A DNA stretch of 64,000 bases from Chitinophagaceae bacterium (GCA_023957125.1 JAMLHL010000003.1:248001-312000), one strand, 5' to 3'; shown: positions 52,797-62,884, numbered from the stretch's first letter. A program made the numbers and translations. Notes: a model not told the origin generated them from the sequence alone.

Positions 52797-54077
52797 ATGC
52801 CTAACAGACAATCAGCCCCTGAAATAAAAGATGCGATAGCCTATAATCTTGAACTGAAGCCATACCGGCATTTTACACTGGACAACGGAGTGGCGGTGTA
52901 TGCCATTGACGCCGGTGCGGAAGAGGTGGCGCTGGTGGAACTGGTTTTCAAAGCCGGTAACTGGTACGAAACACAGAACCTGGTGGCTTCGGCTACCAAC
53001 CACCTGCTCAAAAACGGCACTTCCCGGAAAACGGCTTTTGAGATCAATGAGCATTTTGAATATTATGGGTCTTATCTCAACCGCCATTGTTATCACGAAA
53101 CGGCCAGCATTACCCTGCACAGTTTAACCAAACACCTGCATCAAACTTTACCCGTAATACAGGAGTTGATCACCGATGCCGTAATGCCGGAGGAGGAGCT
53201 TGAGATTTACCGGCAAAATATGAAACAGAAACTCCGGGTCAACCTGGAAAAATGTGATTTCGTTGCCAACAGATTAATAGACGAATATTTATATGGAATT
53301 GATCACCCTTATGGAAAATACAGTTCCACGTTTGCATACGATGCCCTGCAGGCGGATCAGCTTCGCAGTTTTTACAAAGATTTTTATGCCAACGGGCATT
53401 GCGCCATCTTTGTTGCAGGAAAGCTGCCTGGGAATATTGAGGAGATGATGAATGAGAATTTTGGTCATTTGCCTTTAAACCAAACGCCCCTTCCAGAAGT
53501 TATGCATGCGGTAAACGCTGCTGAAGAAAGGAGATACAGGATCAAAAACGATCCGGATGGCATTCAGGGCGCTATTCGCCTGGCCCGCCATTTCCCCGGA
53601 AGACTTCATCCCGATTATAATAAAAGCCAGGTACTCAATACGCTGTTCGGCGGTTATTTTGGCTCCCGGCTGATGAGCAATATCCGGGAAGAGAAGGGAT
53701 ATACGTACGGGATATACAGCTATATGCAAAATCACGTGCAACAAACAGCCTGGATGATCAGTACAGAGGCCGGCACGGAAGTGTGTGAAGCTGCCATTGC
53801 TGAAGTGTATAAAGAAATGCGGGAACTGTGTGAAACGCCGGTTCCGGAAGAAGAGCTGCTATTGGTGAAAAACTACCTGATCGGTACGCTGTTGGGTGAT
53901 CTTGACGGGCCGTTCCAGATCATTGCCCGTTGGAAAAATATGATCCTGAATGGACTCGGGGAAGATTATTTCTCCCGTTCGATCCGGGATTTCAAAGAGG
54001 TTACTTCAGAAGAAATTCGGGAGTTGGCGAATAAATACTTGCAGCCGGAGGCGTATTATGAGTTGGTGGTGATATAG
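52797..54077 (+). CDS. M16 family peptidase-like protein, inactive partner
   Basis: The ATG at 52797 has an AAAGG ribosome-site-like stretch just before it and lies 16 bp after the catalytic gene; earlier in-frame starts overlap that gene. The ~426-residue M16 fold reads TNHLLKNG where HxxEH is expected, so zinc cannot be bound in the normal way. The glycine-rich GGYFGSRLMSNIREEKGYTYG loop, which binds substrate in this family, is intact. A heterodimer with the upstream protein is the expected form. Transcription ends at the strong hairpin that follows. Confidence 0.9.
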   Translation: MPNRQSAPEIKDAIAYNLELKPYRHFTLDNGVAVYAIDAGAEEVALVELVFKAGNWYETQNLVASATNHLLKNGTSRKTAFEINEHFEYYGSYLNRHCYHETASITLHSLTKHLHQTLPVIQELITDAVMPEEELEIYRQNMKQKLRVNLEKCDFVANRLIDEYLYGIDHPYGKYSSTFAYDALQADQLRSFYKDFYANGHCAIFVAGKLPGNIEEMMNENFGHLPLNQTPLPEVMHAVNAAEERRYRIKNDPDGIQGAIRLARHFPGRLHPDYNKSQVLNTLFGGYFGSRLMSNIREEKGYTYGIYSYMQNHVQQTAWMISTEAGTEVCEAAIAEVYKEMRELCETPVPEEELLLVKNYLIGTLLGDLDGPFQIIARWKNMILNGLGEDYFSRSIRDFKEVTSEEIRELANKYLQPEAYYELVVI

Positions 54078-54147
54078 TTATTTTTTTTGATAAGTAAAAT
54101 ATCAATATAAGTAGACGGTCTTATATAATTTGGCTATTCAAATGCTA

Positions 54148-54195
54148 AACGCCGGAACATACAAAGTATTGACTTTGTACATTCCGGCGTTTTTA
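54148..54195. terminator. Bidirectional terminator between M16 genes and SusC pair 2
   Basis: A 20-base arm (AACGCCGGAACATACAAAGT) pairs with its reverse copy at two mismatches, with loop ATTG and a T run after it. It separates the plus-strand M16 genes from the minus-strand lipoprotein gene. Confidence 0.85.
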
Positions 54196-54240
54196 TTTTT
54201 ACTCCATTAATCCGGATGGTATGGGAGTTTTTCTACTTTT

Positions 54241-55137
54241 CTATGGTTTTAATATAAAGGTACCATTCCCGAAACCACCCTGGTCTACCCCCCACTTTAA
54301 GTCCATCGTGATTACTCCGTTACAGGCATCTACGTTCCCGGAGCCTTCTGCATATAGATTAGTATAGGAAAAGAACCAGGGAGCAGGATCAAGTACTCGT
54401 TTGGTGACGGTGGCAATAAAAGATTTGAAATCAATCTTAATCTTCATTGAGACTCCCGGAGTTTCATTGATGCCCGTAACCACCAGAACGTCTTCTCCTT
54501 CGAGAGTTACCGTAACCGGATAACTGCCTTCCCAGAAGAAAGGATCATCTACCGTTTTGTCGCCAAGAAAGGCTTCTATTTCCAGCGGGCATACTGCATT
54601 ATACACTACATTGGTTTTTGAATCGGGCCAGCCGTTGATGTCTGACGAAGCCGTATTGGCGGTTTCCCCGTTATTTAGATCCACAAAGCCGGGTATAACC
54701 GTTCCGTCCTCCATGGTGAAATCAGCCCGAATTTCAAACCGGTTCCCGGGTACAATATCTGCAACTTCAATTCCGAAAAGAGAAGCCAGATCAGCTCCCG
54801 TGATTTCTATAGTAACGGGGAAAGAAGTAATTCCGGATTTCAGTTTTTTTATATTGGTGTAATCGCGATTTTTTGCAACGCTGATATCAGCAGATTTCGG
54901 GAGGGTACGGGCGTCTTCCGGAAAGTAAAGATCCAGGGTAAATTTACCTTTGAAATTTTCCGGTTGTTGGATAACCAGATCGGCTGAGGCATCAACAGTA
55001 AATTTAGGAACCGGGGCTACATCCATTTTGGGGAAGTTGGGAATTTTGTCCGGCCCATATTCTTTCGAGCAACCCTGGAGAAAAACCAAAGGCAGTGAAA
55101 CTGCGATCAGGGTGAATGTTTTGAATATATTTTTCAT
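54241..55137 (-). CDS. Surface lipoprotein, third gene of SusC/SusD pair 2
   Basis: Start at 55137 gives a lipoprotein signal (LPLVFLQGC with Cys23). The 298-residue body has an N-terminal beta-rich half (VPKFTVDASADLVIQQPENF) and a C-terminal half (LEIEAFLGDKTVDDPFFWEG) ending in MDLKWGVDQGGFGNGTF. I recognise no catalytic motif. In Sus-type loci a gene at this position often encodes an extra glycan- or ligand-binding lipoprotein (SusE/SusF-like position). It follows the susD-like gene by about 48 bp on the same strand and ends at the bidirectional terminator. Confidence 0.7.
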   Translation of the reverse strand: MKNIFKTFTLIAVSLPLVFLQGCSKEYGPDKIPNFPKMDVAPVPKFTVDASADLVIQQPENFKGKFTLDLYFPEDARTLPKSADISVAKNRDYTNIKKLKSGITSFPVTIEITGADLASLFGIEVADIVPGNRFEIRADFTMEDGTVIPGFVDLNNGETANTASSDINGWPDSKTNVVYNAVCPLEIEAFLGDKTVDDPFFWEGSYPVTVTLEGEDVLVVTGINETPGVSMKIKIDFKSFIATVTKRVLDPAPWFFSYTNLYAEGSGNVDACNGVITMDLKWGVDQGGFGNGTFILKP

Positions 55138-55185
55138 CTTAATTGTTTCTTTATTGTTTTTAAATAAGGTTATGTACACTTATTC

Positions 55186-56928
55186 TTAGTTCATCCAGAA
55201 TATTTTAAAGCTTGCCGGAGTTTTCTGGGCCGGTGCATTTCTATTGAGCTCAAGCTCGCGCTGACTCCAGGGCAGGCTAACCGGATAAGAACGGCTGGTG
55301 ATAACAGGAATGGGGTCCTGATCGTCATCCAGTTCTATATTTCCATCTACGGGGGGTATAAAAAACTTATCTGGAGCCATTTTCGGATTGTTAGGATCAA
55401 AGATTACCGGGTAATTCGTCCTCCTGTAGTCGTTATAAGCGTCTACGGAGTTGCCGCCAAACATGGATATCCATTTTTGCGTCATGATGATTTCCATCTG
55501 TTTTTCGGCACTGCTGCTTTCAAACCGGGCGACTACCGCGTCAATAAAATCACCGGCTTCATCCGTCCCCGCCAGTTTTGGAACAGATTGATTAACCGTT
55601 CCGGCCTTTCCAACCACGTAGTCCACCTGTTCTATCGCGGCATTTAATGCCTCCTCCAATTTATCTTTTGCGGCTGCAGCGCCACCGGGTATTACTCCGG
55701 CCTGGATCAGTTCGGCTTCAATAAAGAGCCGGTCAGCATAAGTAAGCAAACGGAATGGTGCAGCGCCGGTTCCGCTGCCTGCGGTAACACCTTTCCCATC
55801 CATTCCATTTCCATCATCATAACGTCCGCCGGCAGGATAAATCCCCGTTACTGTAGCAGATTTGTCATGCGATTTATCCCTGTTGACTCCTACGGAACCG
55901 AAGACGATGCTGGTAAATCCGCCATCACGGTACTCTAATGGATTACCTTCCACATTCGGCTCATCAGGCGCTAACTGGTTGAAAAAATAATAGGGAACCC
56001 TGGGGTCTTCAATCCCGGAAAACACATTAAAATCTTCGGCCATTTCGTTAACATCCATCATGTTATATCCCTTCATGATCTCATAAAACCAGGGGCTTAT
56101 ATTAATGGATCGTTGACTTGCATAATAATCCGCAAAAAACGGGCTTCTCTCGTTTGGCGAAGAGGCCGTGCCATATGGAAAAGCAAAAGATTCATCCGTA
56201 GCGCCGATCAGTTTACCCCCCGATACCAATTCATTTACGGGCCCTGAAACATCCTGCACCAGCCGGATTTGATTATAAAGCTTAAGCTTTATCGTATTTG
56301 CAGCATTTTCCCAGGAACTGATCTTACCGCCATAGATCAGGTCGTCTGTTCCGGGTTTGTTTGGATTTTCGGCCGCCGAATTATTGATATCGGCTATTCC
56401 TTCATCCAGCAGACTGAATAGCTGAGGATATATATCTTTCCCCTGGTCGAAAACAGGAGCGCTGAAACCGGCGCCTCCCTGGTAATCGTTGGATTCTGAA
56501 AAAGGAATATCGCCGAAAATATCCACCAGTTGGCTATAGGTATAGGCCTTTAAAATCTTGGCAATTCCGGCATAAATCGTATTCTCTGATTCTTCCGACT
56601 TGCTGATGATCTCCTCACAATTACGAATCACTTCGGAATAGATGGTATTCCAGGCTGTATTCAAATTCACTCCTTCTGCGCCATATTTATCCGGATACTC
56701 CCGTACAGTGACCTGGTGAGTGTAAACGGATAGTATATAGCTGAAGCCTCCGGCGCCGTCTTCTCCAAACCCCAGATAATCCGCCAGTGACTTCTGCACC
56801 TTTGGAAGTAATTTGGATTCTGCCATAGTGGTGGGGTTGTTGGGATCCGTATTCACATCCAGATACCCTTTGGTGCAGGACATTGCGAGTATCAGAAGTC
56901 CGGGTAATATATATTTTAAGTGTTTCAT
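55186..56928 (-). CDS. SusD/RagB family nutrient-binding lipoprotein, pair 2
   Basis: A 580-residue SusD-like protein with the lipid-anchor Cys18 (LAMSC) at the end of a short signal. Family features are GYLDVNTDPNNPTTMAESKLLP at the start, YTYSQLVDIFGDIPF, the helical middle with WENAANTIKLKLYNQIRLV and the end segment IIMTQKWISMFGGNSVDAYNDYRRTNYP. It belongs to the same SusD subtype as pair 1. It should cap the SusC-like transporter encoded 28 bp upstream. Confidence 0.94.
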   Translation of the reverse strand: MKHLKYILPGLLILAMSCTKGYLDVNTDPNNPTTMAESKLLPKVQKSLADYLGFGEDGAGGFSYILSVYTHQVTVREYPDKYGAEGVNLNTAWNTIYSEVIRNCEEIISKSEESENTIYAGIAKILKAYTYSQLVDIFGDIPFSESNDYQGGAGFSAPVFDQGKDIYPQLFSLLDEGIADINNSAAENPNKPGTDDLIYGGKISSWENAANTIKLKLYNQIRLVQDVSGPVNELVSGGKLIGATDESFAFPYGTASSPNERSPFFADYYASQRSINISPWFYEIMKGYNMMDVNEMAEDFNVFSGIEDPRVPYYFFNQLAPDEPNVEGNPLEYRDGGFTSIVFGSVGVNRDKSHDKSATVTGIYPAGGRYDDGNGMDGKGVTAGSGTGAAPFRLLTYADRLFIEAELIQAGVIPGGAAAAKDKLEEALNAAIEQVDYVVGKAGTVNQSVPKLAGTDEAGDFIDAVVARFESSSAEKQMEIIMTQKWISMFGGNSVDAYNDYRRTNYPVIFDPNNPKMAPDKFFIPPVDGNIELDDDQDPIPVITSRSYPVSLPWSQRELELNRNAPAQKTPASFKIFWMN

Positions 56929-56956
56929 ATTCCTAAATATTTTATATTCTTAAAGC

Positions 56957-59900
56957 TTAGAAAGTAATTTTCAGGTTAACGCCCAATCTTCTGGTTGTAG
57001 GAGCCGTAGAAAATTCAAAGCCCTGTATGGAACTTGAATAGGTGCTCACTTCCGGATCGAAGTTGGAAGAATGGGGAACATAGGGTGCGTAAAACCATAG
57101 ATTCCTTCCGGAAAAACTTAAAGTTGCGCCGCCTATAGGTACTTTGTTGAATAAACTCTTAGGCAGATTATATCCTATGGTGAGTTCTCTGAAATGGTAC
57201 ACAGTTGCATCATATACCGACCATTCGTCCTGCCCGTTGATGGCAAAAGTGCCTGCGGTACCGCCGCCCGCGAAAAACAGGTCGTTGGTACTCAGCCTGG
57301 TTACATTTTTGATTGACTGTCCCTTGCTGTCTTTTAAAGGAACCAGTTCATCCGGATCGCCGTACACTCCCGGGATGATCCAGGAAGACTCGCGGTCTTC
57401 CGTATCCATAAGAACGCCTCGCCCTAACATGGAATTAAGGGTTACGGAATAAAGATCGCCACCTTTGGTAACATCAAAAACGGCGTTCAGGAAGAAGCCT
57501 TTATAAGTAAAAGTATTGATCAATCCCGCTTTAAAATCGGGGTTGGGATTGCCGATCATTGCCGGCTCCTTAGCATTTAATACCATCCCGGAACTGGGAT
57601 CAATCAGTAAATTGCCCTGATTGTCTCTGGCGCTTATTGAACCTCTGATGTAGCCATAGGGCAGTCCTGGTTCAAAATAAGGGCCTACATCTGTAAATAC
57701 GCCTCCGCGACTTAATCTTTCAAGTCCTTCTGTTAAACTTTCAACTACGGATTTGATTTTCGTAAAGGTACCCCTCACTTCCCAGTTGAAGTTTCTATTC
57801 CTTACCGGGCTGCCATGAACCTCAATTTCCCATCCTTTATTACTGACAGAACCAAAGTTGGCATAGGCTGTCTGGTATCCGGTAGAAGAAGGAACGTCTA
57901 TAGGCGCAATCTGGTTGGTTGATTTCTTTTCGTAATAAGTTACATCAAAGCCTAATCTTCTCGCAAAGAATTCGAGATTAACGCCAAACTCCAATTCTGT
58001 GGTAAATTCCGGCTTCAGGTTGGCATTAGCCGCAGAAGTAGAAGCTCTTGCGGTTGATTGTCCTAAGAAGGGATCGAGTACGACATAGGTATCTTGCAGA
58101 AAATAGGGGTCTGCATCCCTGCCCACCTGCGCCCACGCGGCACGGATTTTACCTAAAGAAAATTTATCACTTTGCATATTGAAAGCATCTGAGAATACAA
58201 AAGAAGCAGATGCCGATGGATAGAAATAACTTCTGTTTTCTTTTGGAAGGGTGGACGACCAATCGTTACGTCCGGTGGCATTCAAAAACAGATAATTCCG
58301 GTATCCCAGAGTGACATCGCCAAAAACACCCCATAGTCTTCTGATTTCGGAATAGGTGTCTCTGATTGTTTTGTCTTTGGTATTGGCTAAAGTGTAAATA
58401 CCCGGCGATATAATCTCTTTCCCATTCACTTCAGTCATCTTCTCTGTTCTCTGATTGACATTGTGTCCGATTATGGCTTTTAAAGTAAAGTCTCTGTTTT
58501 TTAATTTAGGGTTGATATTCAATAAGAAATTAGATTCCAGCGTTTGGGTGCGGTAATTTCCTTCTACGATTTCCCCCTTCCGCTCGGCCGCCCTTGATCC
58601 TATATCTGTTACCTCAAGGCGATTCATCGTGTAGGTATTGCTTCCTATCTGATAGGAGGCGTTAAGCCATTTCGTGATATCGTATTCGAGCGATAAGCCC
58701 GCTACATATCTGTCGCTGTTCGTGGTGATTACGTTATGTTCGTTAGACCATCTGGGATTATCGTACTGGTCTTTACTGGTAGAAACCGGTAGTCCGTTCA
58801 CATCTTCATAAGGAAGATTGAGGTCCCAGTTCCGGGCCAAAAATAATGATCTTGCAAAGGAAGAAGCAACCCCGTCAATCTGGTTTTCGCCAAACATGCT
58901 TCCTTTTTGTCCGGTATTGCCGTAACTGAAATTGCCCCTTACGATCAATCCGTTATCCAAATGAGTAACTCCACCGATAGCGATATTGTTTCTTCTGAAA
59001 TTGGAGTTGGGTACGTAGCCGCTGTGCTGCATCGTGGTAGCGGTGGCATTGAGGGAGGTTTTTTCATCACCTCCGCTTACGGAAATCGAATTTTCCGTTA
59101 CGATTCCGGTCTTAAACAGGTCTTTTACATTATTAGGATAGGCCTGATATGGCACTTTGGAACCAAACATATCCGGAAAAGCAGCCAGGTAGTCCGGCCA
59201 GGTAGCAATGGAATCCAGCGTACCAAATTTCGGTCCCCAGGAGCCATTGGCATTGGAATACGTAAAGGCGCTACCGGCGCCATATGAGTTCTGGTATTCC
59301 GGCAGGTTGGCCACATTTTCGAAGGATACGGAGCTGCTATAAGTTACCTCGCTTCCTTTTCTTGTTCTTCCGGCAGAACCGGATTTTGTTTTAATAACCA
59401 GAACCCCGTTTGAAGCTCTTGAGCCGTATAAAGCGGCTGCCGCGGAACCTTTTAACACAGATAACGAGGCTATATCGTTGGGGTCTAAAGAGGATAACCC
59501 GTTTTGATATGCACCACCGCCTTCAAGCTGGTGGGATGTGTTAAACTGGGCATTATCGTAAGACACGCCGTCCACAATGATCAGGGGCTCGTTATTTCCA
59601 AAAAAGGAGGTGTATCCTCTGATATTAATTCGGGTAGCGGCACCGGGGGTACCTTCACCCTGGCGGATATCCACCCCGGCAACCTTCCCCTGTAATCCTT
59701 TGAGCATGTCCGGCTCGGAATTTTGTACAAGAGAGCCCGGATTTACCTGGCTCACAGAGTATCCCAGCGCTTTTTCCTGCCGGCTGATCCCGATAGCGGT
59801 AACCACCACCTCCTGCAGATTGGCTGCCGGTACCAGCAGGACGGACAAAGTACTTTGATCGCCTACCTGCACCTCCTGTTGCTCAAAACCTGCAGCGCTC

Positions 59901-60121
59901 ACCACTAATACGGCGTTGGGATTGGCAGTAATATTGAAACTTCCGTTTTGGTCGGCGGCGACCCCGGTGGTACTTCCCTTTACCGCTATGGTAGCGAAAG
60001 GTACCGGGTCGCCGTTGAGATCAGTAACCTGACCGGTGATGGTTTTTGTTTGAGACCATGCAAATACCGACCAGAGTATAAGCATAGCGACTAGTGATAA
60101 AGTTTTTCTCATGTTTTTCAA
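56957..60121 (-). CDS. SusC/RagA family TonB-linked outer-membrane protein, pair 2
   Basis: A 1054-residue SusC-like protein. A signal peptide (MRKTLSLVAMLILWSVFAWSQ; a second ATG three codons in is equally possible) leads to a CarboxypepD_reg-like domain (ITGQVTDLNGDPVPFATIAV). A TonB-box-like LQEVVVTAIGISRQ follows. The plug has NEPLIIVDGVSYD and the LSVLKGSAAAALYGSRASNG signature, and the barrel ends VNLKITF. It forms a three-gene unit with the SusD-like and lipoprotein genes. No degradative enzyme is nearby, so the ligand is unknown. A candidate promoter lies 20-50 bases upstream. Confidence 0.95.
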   Translation of the reverse strand: MKNMRKTLSLVAMLILWSVFAWSQTKTITGQVTDLNGDPVPFATIAVKGSTTGVAADQNGSFNITANPNAVLVVSAAGFEQQEVQVGDQSTLSVLLVPAANLQEVVVTAIGISRQEKALGYSVSQVNPGSLVQNSEPDMLKGLQGKVAGVDIRQGEGTPGAATRINIRGYTSFFGNNEPLIIVDGVSYDNAQFNTSHQLEGGGAYQNGLSSLDPNDIASLSVLKGSAAAALYGSRASNGVLVIKTKSGSAGRTRKGSEVTYSSSVSFENVANLPEYQNSYGAGSAFTYSNANGSWGPKFGTLDSIATWPDYLAAFPDMFGSKVPYQAYPNNVKDLFKTGIVTENSISVSGGDEKTSLNATATTMQHSGYVPNSNFRRNNIAIGGVTHLDNGLIVRGNFSYGNTGQKGSMFGENQIDGVASSFARSLFLARNWDLNLPYEDVNGLPVSTSKDQYDNPRWSNEHNVITTNSDRYVAGLSLEYDITKWLNASYQIGSNTYTMNRLEVTDIGSRAAERKGEIVEGNYRTQTLESNFLLNINPKLKNRDFTLKAIIGHNVNQRTEKMTEVNGKEIISPGIYTLANTKDKTIRDTYSEIRRLWGVFGDVTLGYRNYLFLNATGRNDWSSTLPKENRSYFYPSASASFVFSDAFNMQSDKFSLGKIRAAWAQVGRDADPYFLQDTYVVLDPFLGQSTARASTSAANANLKPEFTTELEFGVNLEFFARRLGFDVTYYEKKSTNQIAPIDVPSSTGYQTAYANFGSVSNKGWEIEVHGSPVRNRNFNWEVRGTFTKIKSVVESLTEGLERLSRGGVFTDVGPYFEPGLPYGYIRGSISARDNQGNLLIDPSSGMVLNAKEPAMIGNPNPDFKAGLINTFTYKGFFLNAVFDVTKGGDLYSVTLNSMLGRGVLMDTEDRESSWIIPGVYGDPDELVPLKDSKGQSIKNVTRLSTNDLFFAGGGTAGTFAINGQDEWSVYDATVYHFRELTIGYNLPKSLFNKVPIGGATLSFSGRNLWFYAPYVPHSSNFDPEVSTYSSSIQGFEFSTAPTTRRLGVNLKITF

Positions 60122-60139
60122 TTTTTAGAAATGAAGCCC

Positions 60140-60169
60140 CAAAGATAAAGAAATCCTGGCGCTGCCAAC
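60140..60169 (-). promoter_or_regulatory. Promoter of SusC/SusD pair 2
   Basis: On the minus strand GTTG (60166-60169), an 18-base spacer and TATCTTTG (60140-60147) fit the TTTG / TAnnTTTG pattern with one mismatch in the -33 box. The leader would be only about 10-15 bases, unlike pair 1. Confidence 0.5.
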
Positions 60170-60306
60170 CTTTTGTTAAAATTCAATTAATCAATGTAAA
60201 ATTTATCTGAAAGACAAAATATCATAGGTTTCTGCTGCTTGATTGTGAAGATAACCGCAGCGGCATTTAAATTTTTCAAATGGAACGTGGATGACACGGA
60301 TGATGC

Positions 60307-62679
60307 TCACCGCAGAGGGTCGCTGCTCCTGTCTGCCGGAGATCCCGGTACAATGTTTTTGGGGCGGTGCAGCGTTGCCAGCAAAACGGGCAGGAGCACC
60401 AGATTGGTAATAGTAGCGGAAAGCAAAGTGAGGGACGTAAGCCAGCCAAGGGCTTTGGTACCGCCAAACCCGCTGAACATAAAAATGCTAAATCCTGCTA
60501 TCAGCACGAGGGAGGTATAAATGATACTGATCCCTGTTTGATGGATCGTTTGAAGAACGGTAGGATTTACCCGCTGGTTGTTGCCCGGCAATTCCTGCCT
60601 GTAATTGACCAAAAACCGGATCGTTACGTCAATAGCAATGCCCAAAGCAATGCCGAATATTAAAACGGTAGAGGGCTTGAGCGGTACCCCGGCCCAACCC
60701 ATAATGCCCGCCGTGAGCATTAACGGAACAATATTGGGGATCAGGGAGCAAACCAGGATCCGCACCGACTTAAACAGGTAAAACATGCAAAGCGCGATCA
60801 GTAAAAAAGCCCACATAATGCTTTCCTTCAAACCACTGATGATAAAACGGCTTCCTTCCAGAAAAGTGATACTGGTTCCCGTAAACTGTACCTTGTAATG
60901 GGTGGAATCAAATAACTCATCCGATCTTTTCCTTATGTCTTCCAGGATAAAGGGCAGCTTCTGGCTTCCCACATCGGCCATATTCACACTGATACGGGTT
61001 TTTTGCCGGGTACTGTCTATAAAAGCGGTCAGCAATTGCCGGAAAGTATTATTGGAGCTACCGGTATCTTTTTTCACTTTCAGGTAGTCGGCCACAAAAG
61101 CACCATCAAAAGCATTGGGCATCGCATAATTGAGGCTGTCGCCATCGTAGAATGCCTGCTTTGCAAACTTCAGCGCCTCAGCCAGCGACAGCGGCCGGGC
61201 CATGGCAGGTTGAGCGGCAATATACTGAGAGAGGGAATCAATCTTTTGAAAAATATTCAGGGCCCTCATCCCGGCGATCCCGTTCTTTTTCTTCGTGTCT
61301 ATAACAATCTCCAGGGGCATGATCCCCTTGAAATTATTTTCAAAAAATTTAAGGTCGGTATATATCTTATCGGTCTGCGGGATATCGTCCACCATATGGC
61401 CAACCGATTTCAATCTTAATATCCCCGACACTGAAAATATAATCACCAGTCCTGTAATGAGATAAATCATCCGGGTATGATTGAATACCCATTTCTCTAT
61501 TATAGTAAGCACGCGGTCCAGCCAGCGGAAATCAAGATATTTTATATGTCGGGAGGTTGGTGCGTGCAGGTAGCTCAATACCGCTGGAATGGCCGTGAGG
61601 GAAATCAAAAACAGGCACATAATGCTGATCCCTGCCACCATCCCAAATTCTTTCAGGATGGCGCTTTTTGTTAATGCAAACACCGCGAAGCCAATGGCTG
61701 CGGAAATGTTGCAAAACAAAGTCACCACTCCCATACGACCCACCATCTCCACCAGCGCCTTATGCTTTTCTCCTTTGTCCTGCCACGAAGTATGGTACTT
61801 ATTCAGAAAATAAATGCAGTTGGGTATGCCGATGACCACAATCAGCGGAGGGATGAGTGCGGTTAACAAACTGATATTGTATCCAAAGAGGTGCATAATA
61901 CCCATACTCCATATCACCCCCGCAATAACAACTCCAAGCGACAGCACCGTGGCGCTGACCGACCGGAAAAAGAGCAACAGGATGATCGCGGAGATCAATA
62001 CGGACCCGATGAGAAACCAGCGCATTTCCTTTTGCACTTTTATGGCCATATTGGTACGAATAAGCGGCAGCCCGCTGATATGCATCTCAATATTATTCGC
62101 ATCGCCGAAAGCATAGACCAGGTTTTCAATCTGCCCGATCACCTTTTCCCGCGCTTTTGATCCCAACACTTCCTTATTGATCCTTACGGCAATCAGGTAA
62201 GCATTGGTTTCCGGGTTGTATAAGAGTCCCTTATAAAACGGAAGAGTATGAAAAACCGCCGCGGCACTGTCGAGGCCAGCCTGAGATGAAAGCGTTGAGG
62301 GGAACACCGGCCGCACATCCAGTTTTTGTGTACTATCATTTTTCACCAGGTTTACAGCATTGGGAATACTTACCAGCCCTTCTACTTTATCGGTTTTTCT
62401 AAGTTCCCGGCAAAGGGATACGTAATCTTCGAACAGATCTTTTTCAAACAGGTCTTTGGTTTTACAACCGATCACCAAAGTATTGCCATCGTCGCCGAAC
62501 TGCTTTTTAAATTCCAGGTATTGTTTGTACAGCGGATTATCAACCGGGATGGTTCTTACAAATTCATAGCTGATATGCACCTGTAGTCCATGATACAGCA
62601 TAAAGCCGGTAGAAGCGAATAATATAATCAAGAGCGTTAACCTATAGCGTAAAATGAACTGTCCGAGCTTTTGCCACAT
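60307..62679 (-). CDS. RND/MMPL family membrane transporter
   Basis: The start at 62679 (MWQKLGQFILRYRLTLLIIL) is used because the longer in-frame version runs through a non-coding repeat element. The 790-residue protein has two six-helix halves, each with a large periplasmic loop. TM1 is followed by SYEFVRTIPVDNPLYKQYLEFKK. The sterol-sensing/MMPL-like helices include IPPLIVVIGIPNCIYFLNKY in the first half and VLIFGIALGIAIDVTIRFLVNY in the second. These families export lipids, hopanoids or hydrophobic compounds using the proton gradient. The substrate is unknown and no periplasmic adaptor is adjacent. Confidence 0.87.
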   Translation of the reverse strand: MWQKLGQFILRYRLTLLIILFASTGFMLYHGLQVHISYEFVRTIPVDNPLYKQYLEFKKQFGDDGNTLVIGCKTKDLFEKDLFEDYVSLCRELRKTDKVEGLVSIPNAVNLVKNDSTQKLDVRPVFPSTLSSQAGLDSAAAVFHTLPFYKGLLYNPETNAYLIAVRINKEVLGSKAREKVIGQIENLVYAFGDANNIEMHISGLPLIRTNMAIKVQKEMRWFLIGSVLISAIILLLFFRSVSATVLSLGVVIAGVIWSMGIMHLFGYNISLLTALIPPLIVVIGIPNCIYFLNKYHTSWQDKGEKHKALVEMVGRMGVVTLFCNISAAIGFAVFALTKSAILKEFGMVAGISIMCLFLISLTAIPAVLSYLHAPTSRHIKYLDFRWLDRVLTIIEKWVFNHTRMIYLITGLVIIFSVSGILRLKSVGHMVDDIPQTDKIYTDLKFFENNFKGIMPLEIVIDTKKKNGIAGMRALNIFQKIDSLSQYIAAQPAMARPLSLAEALKFAKQAFYDGDSLNYAMPNAFDGAFVADYLKVKKDTGSSNNTFRQLLTAFIDSTRQKTRISVNMADVGSQKLPFILEDIRKRSDELFDSTHYKVQFTGTSITFLEGSRFIISGLKESIMWAFLLIALCMFYLFKSVRILVCSLIPNIVPLMLTAGIMGWAGVPLKPSTVLIFGIALGIAIDVTIRFLVNYRQELPGNNQRVNPTVLQTIHQTGISIIYTSLVLIAGFSIFMFSGFGGTKALGWLTSLTLLSATITNLVLLPVLLATLHRPKNIVPGSPADRSSDPLR

Positions 62680-62760
62680 AATGAACTGGTTGATCTTTAC
62701 AAAAAATGCAAAGAAACTTATTTTTTCCGGCGAGCTACCTGTTTTTTGGGTGTATCCTAA

Positions 62761-62848
62761 ATTTTCGCTCCATCTGCGGCATTCCGGTCGGTGTCCCACC
62801 GACCGGTAGTGAGTTCTACAGGCGGGTGTCTCACCCGCCTGCGAAAAT
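62761..62848. repeat. 88-bp element with terminal inverted repeats and two perfect hairpins
   Basis: The ends are ATTTTCGC (62761-62768) and GCGAAAAT (62841-62848). Inside are two perfect 10-bp hairpins with three-base loops: CCGGTCGGTG, TCC, CACCGACCGG (62784-62806) and CAGGCGGGTG, TCT, CACCCGCCTG (62819-62841). The two hairpins are similar in sequence, with a short TAGTGAGTTCTA spacer. It lies between the divergent RND transporter and recO genes; a degenerate copy is at 51380-51436. It looks like a REP/MITE-type element. Confidence 0.8.
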
Positions 62849-62884
62849 ATGGGATGCACCCTGTTTTTTTCCTCCGTATATTTA

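Noticed and set aside
52797..54077. Broken M16 peptidase
   Set aside because: Pairing of an active and an inactive M16 subunit is a standard bacterial arrangement; the gene is intact.
62680..62859. 60-residue N-terminal extension of the RND transporter
   Set aside because: It reads through the double-hairpin repeat; the protein naturally starts at MWQKLGQFILRYRL.
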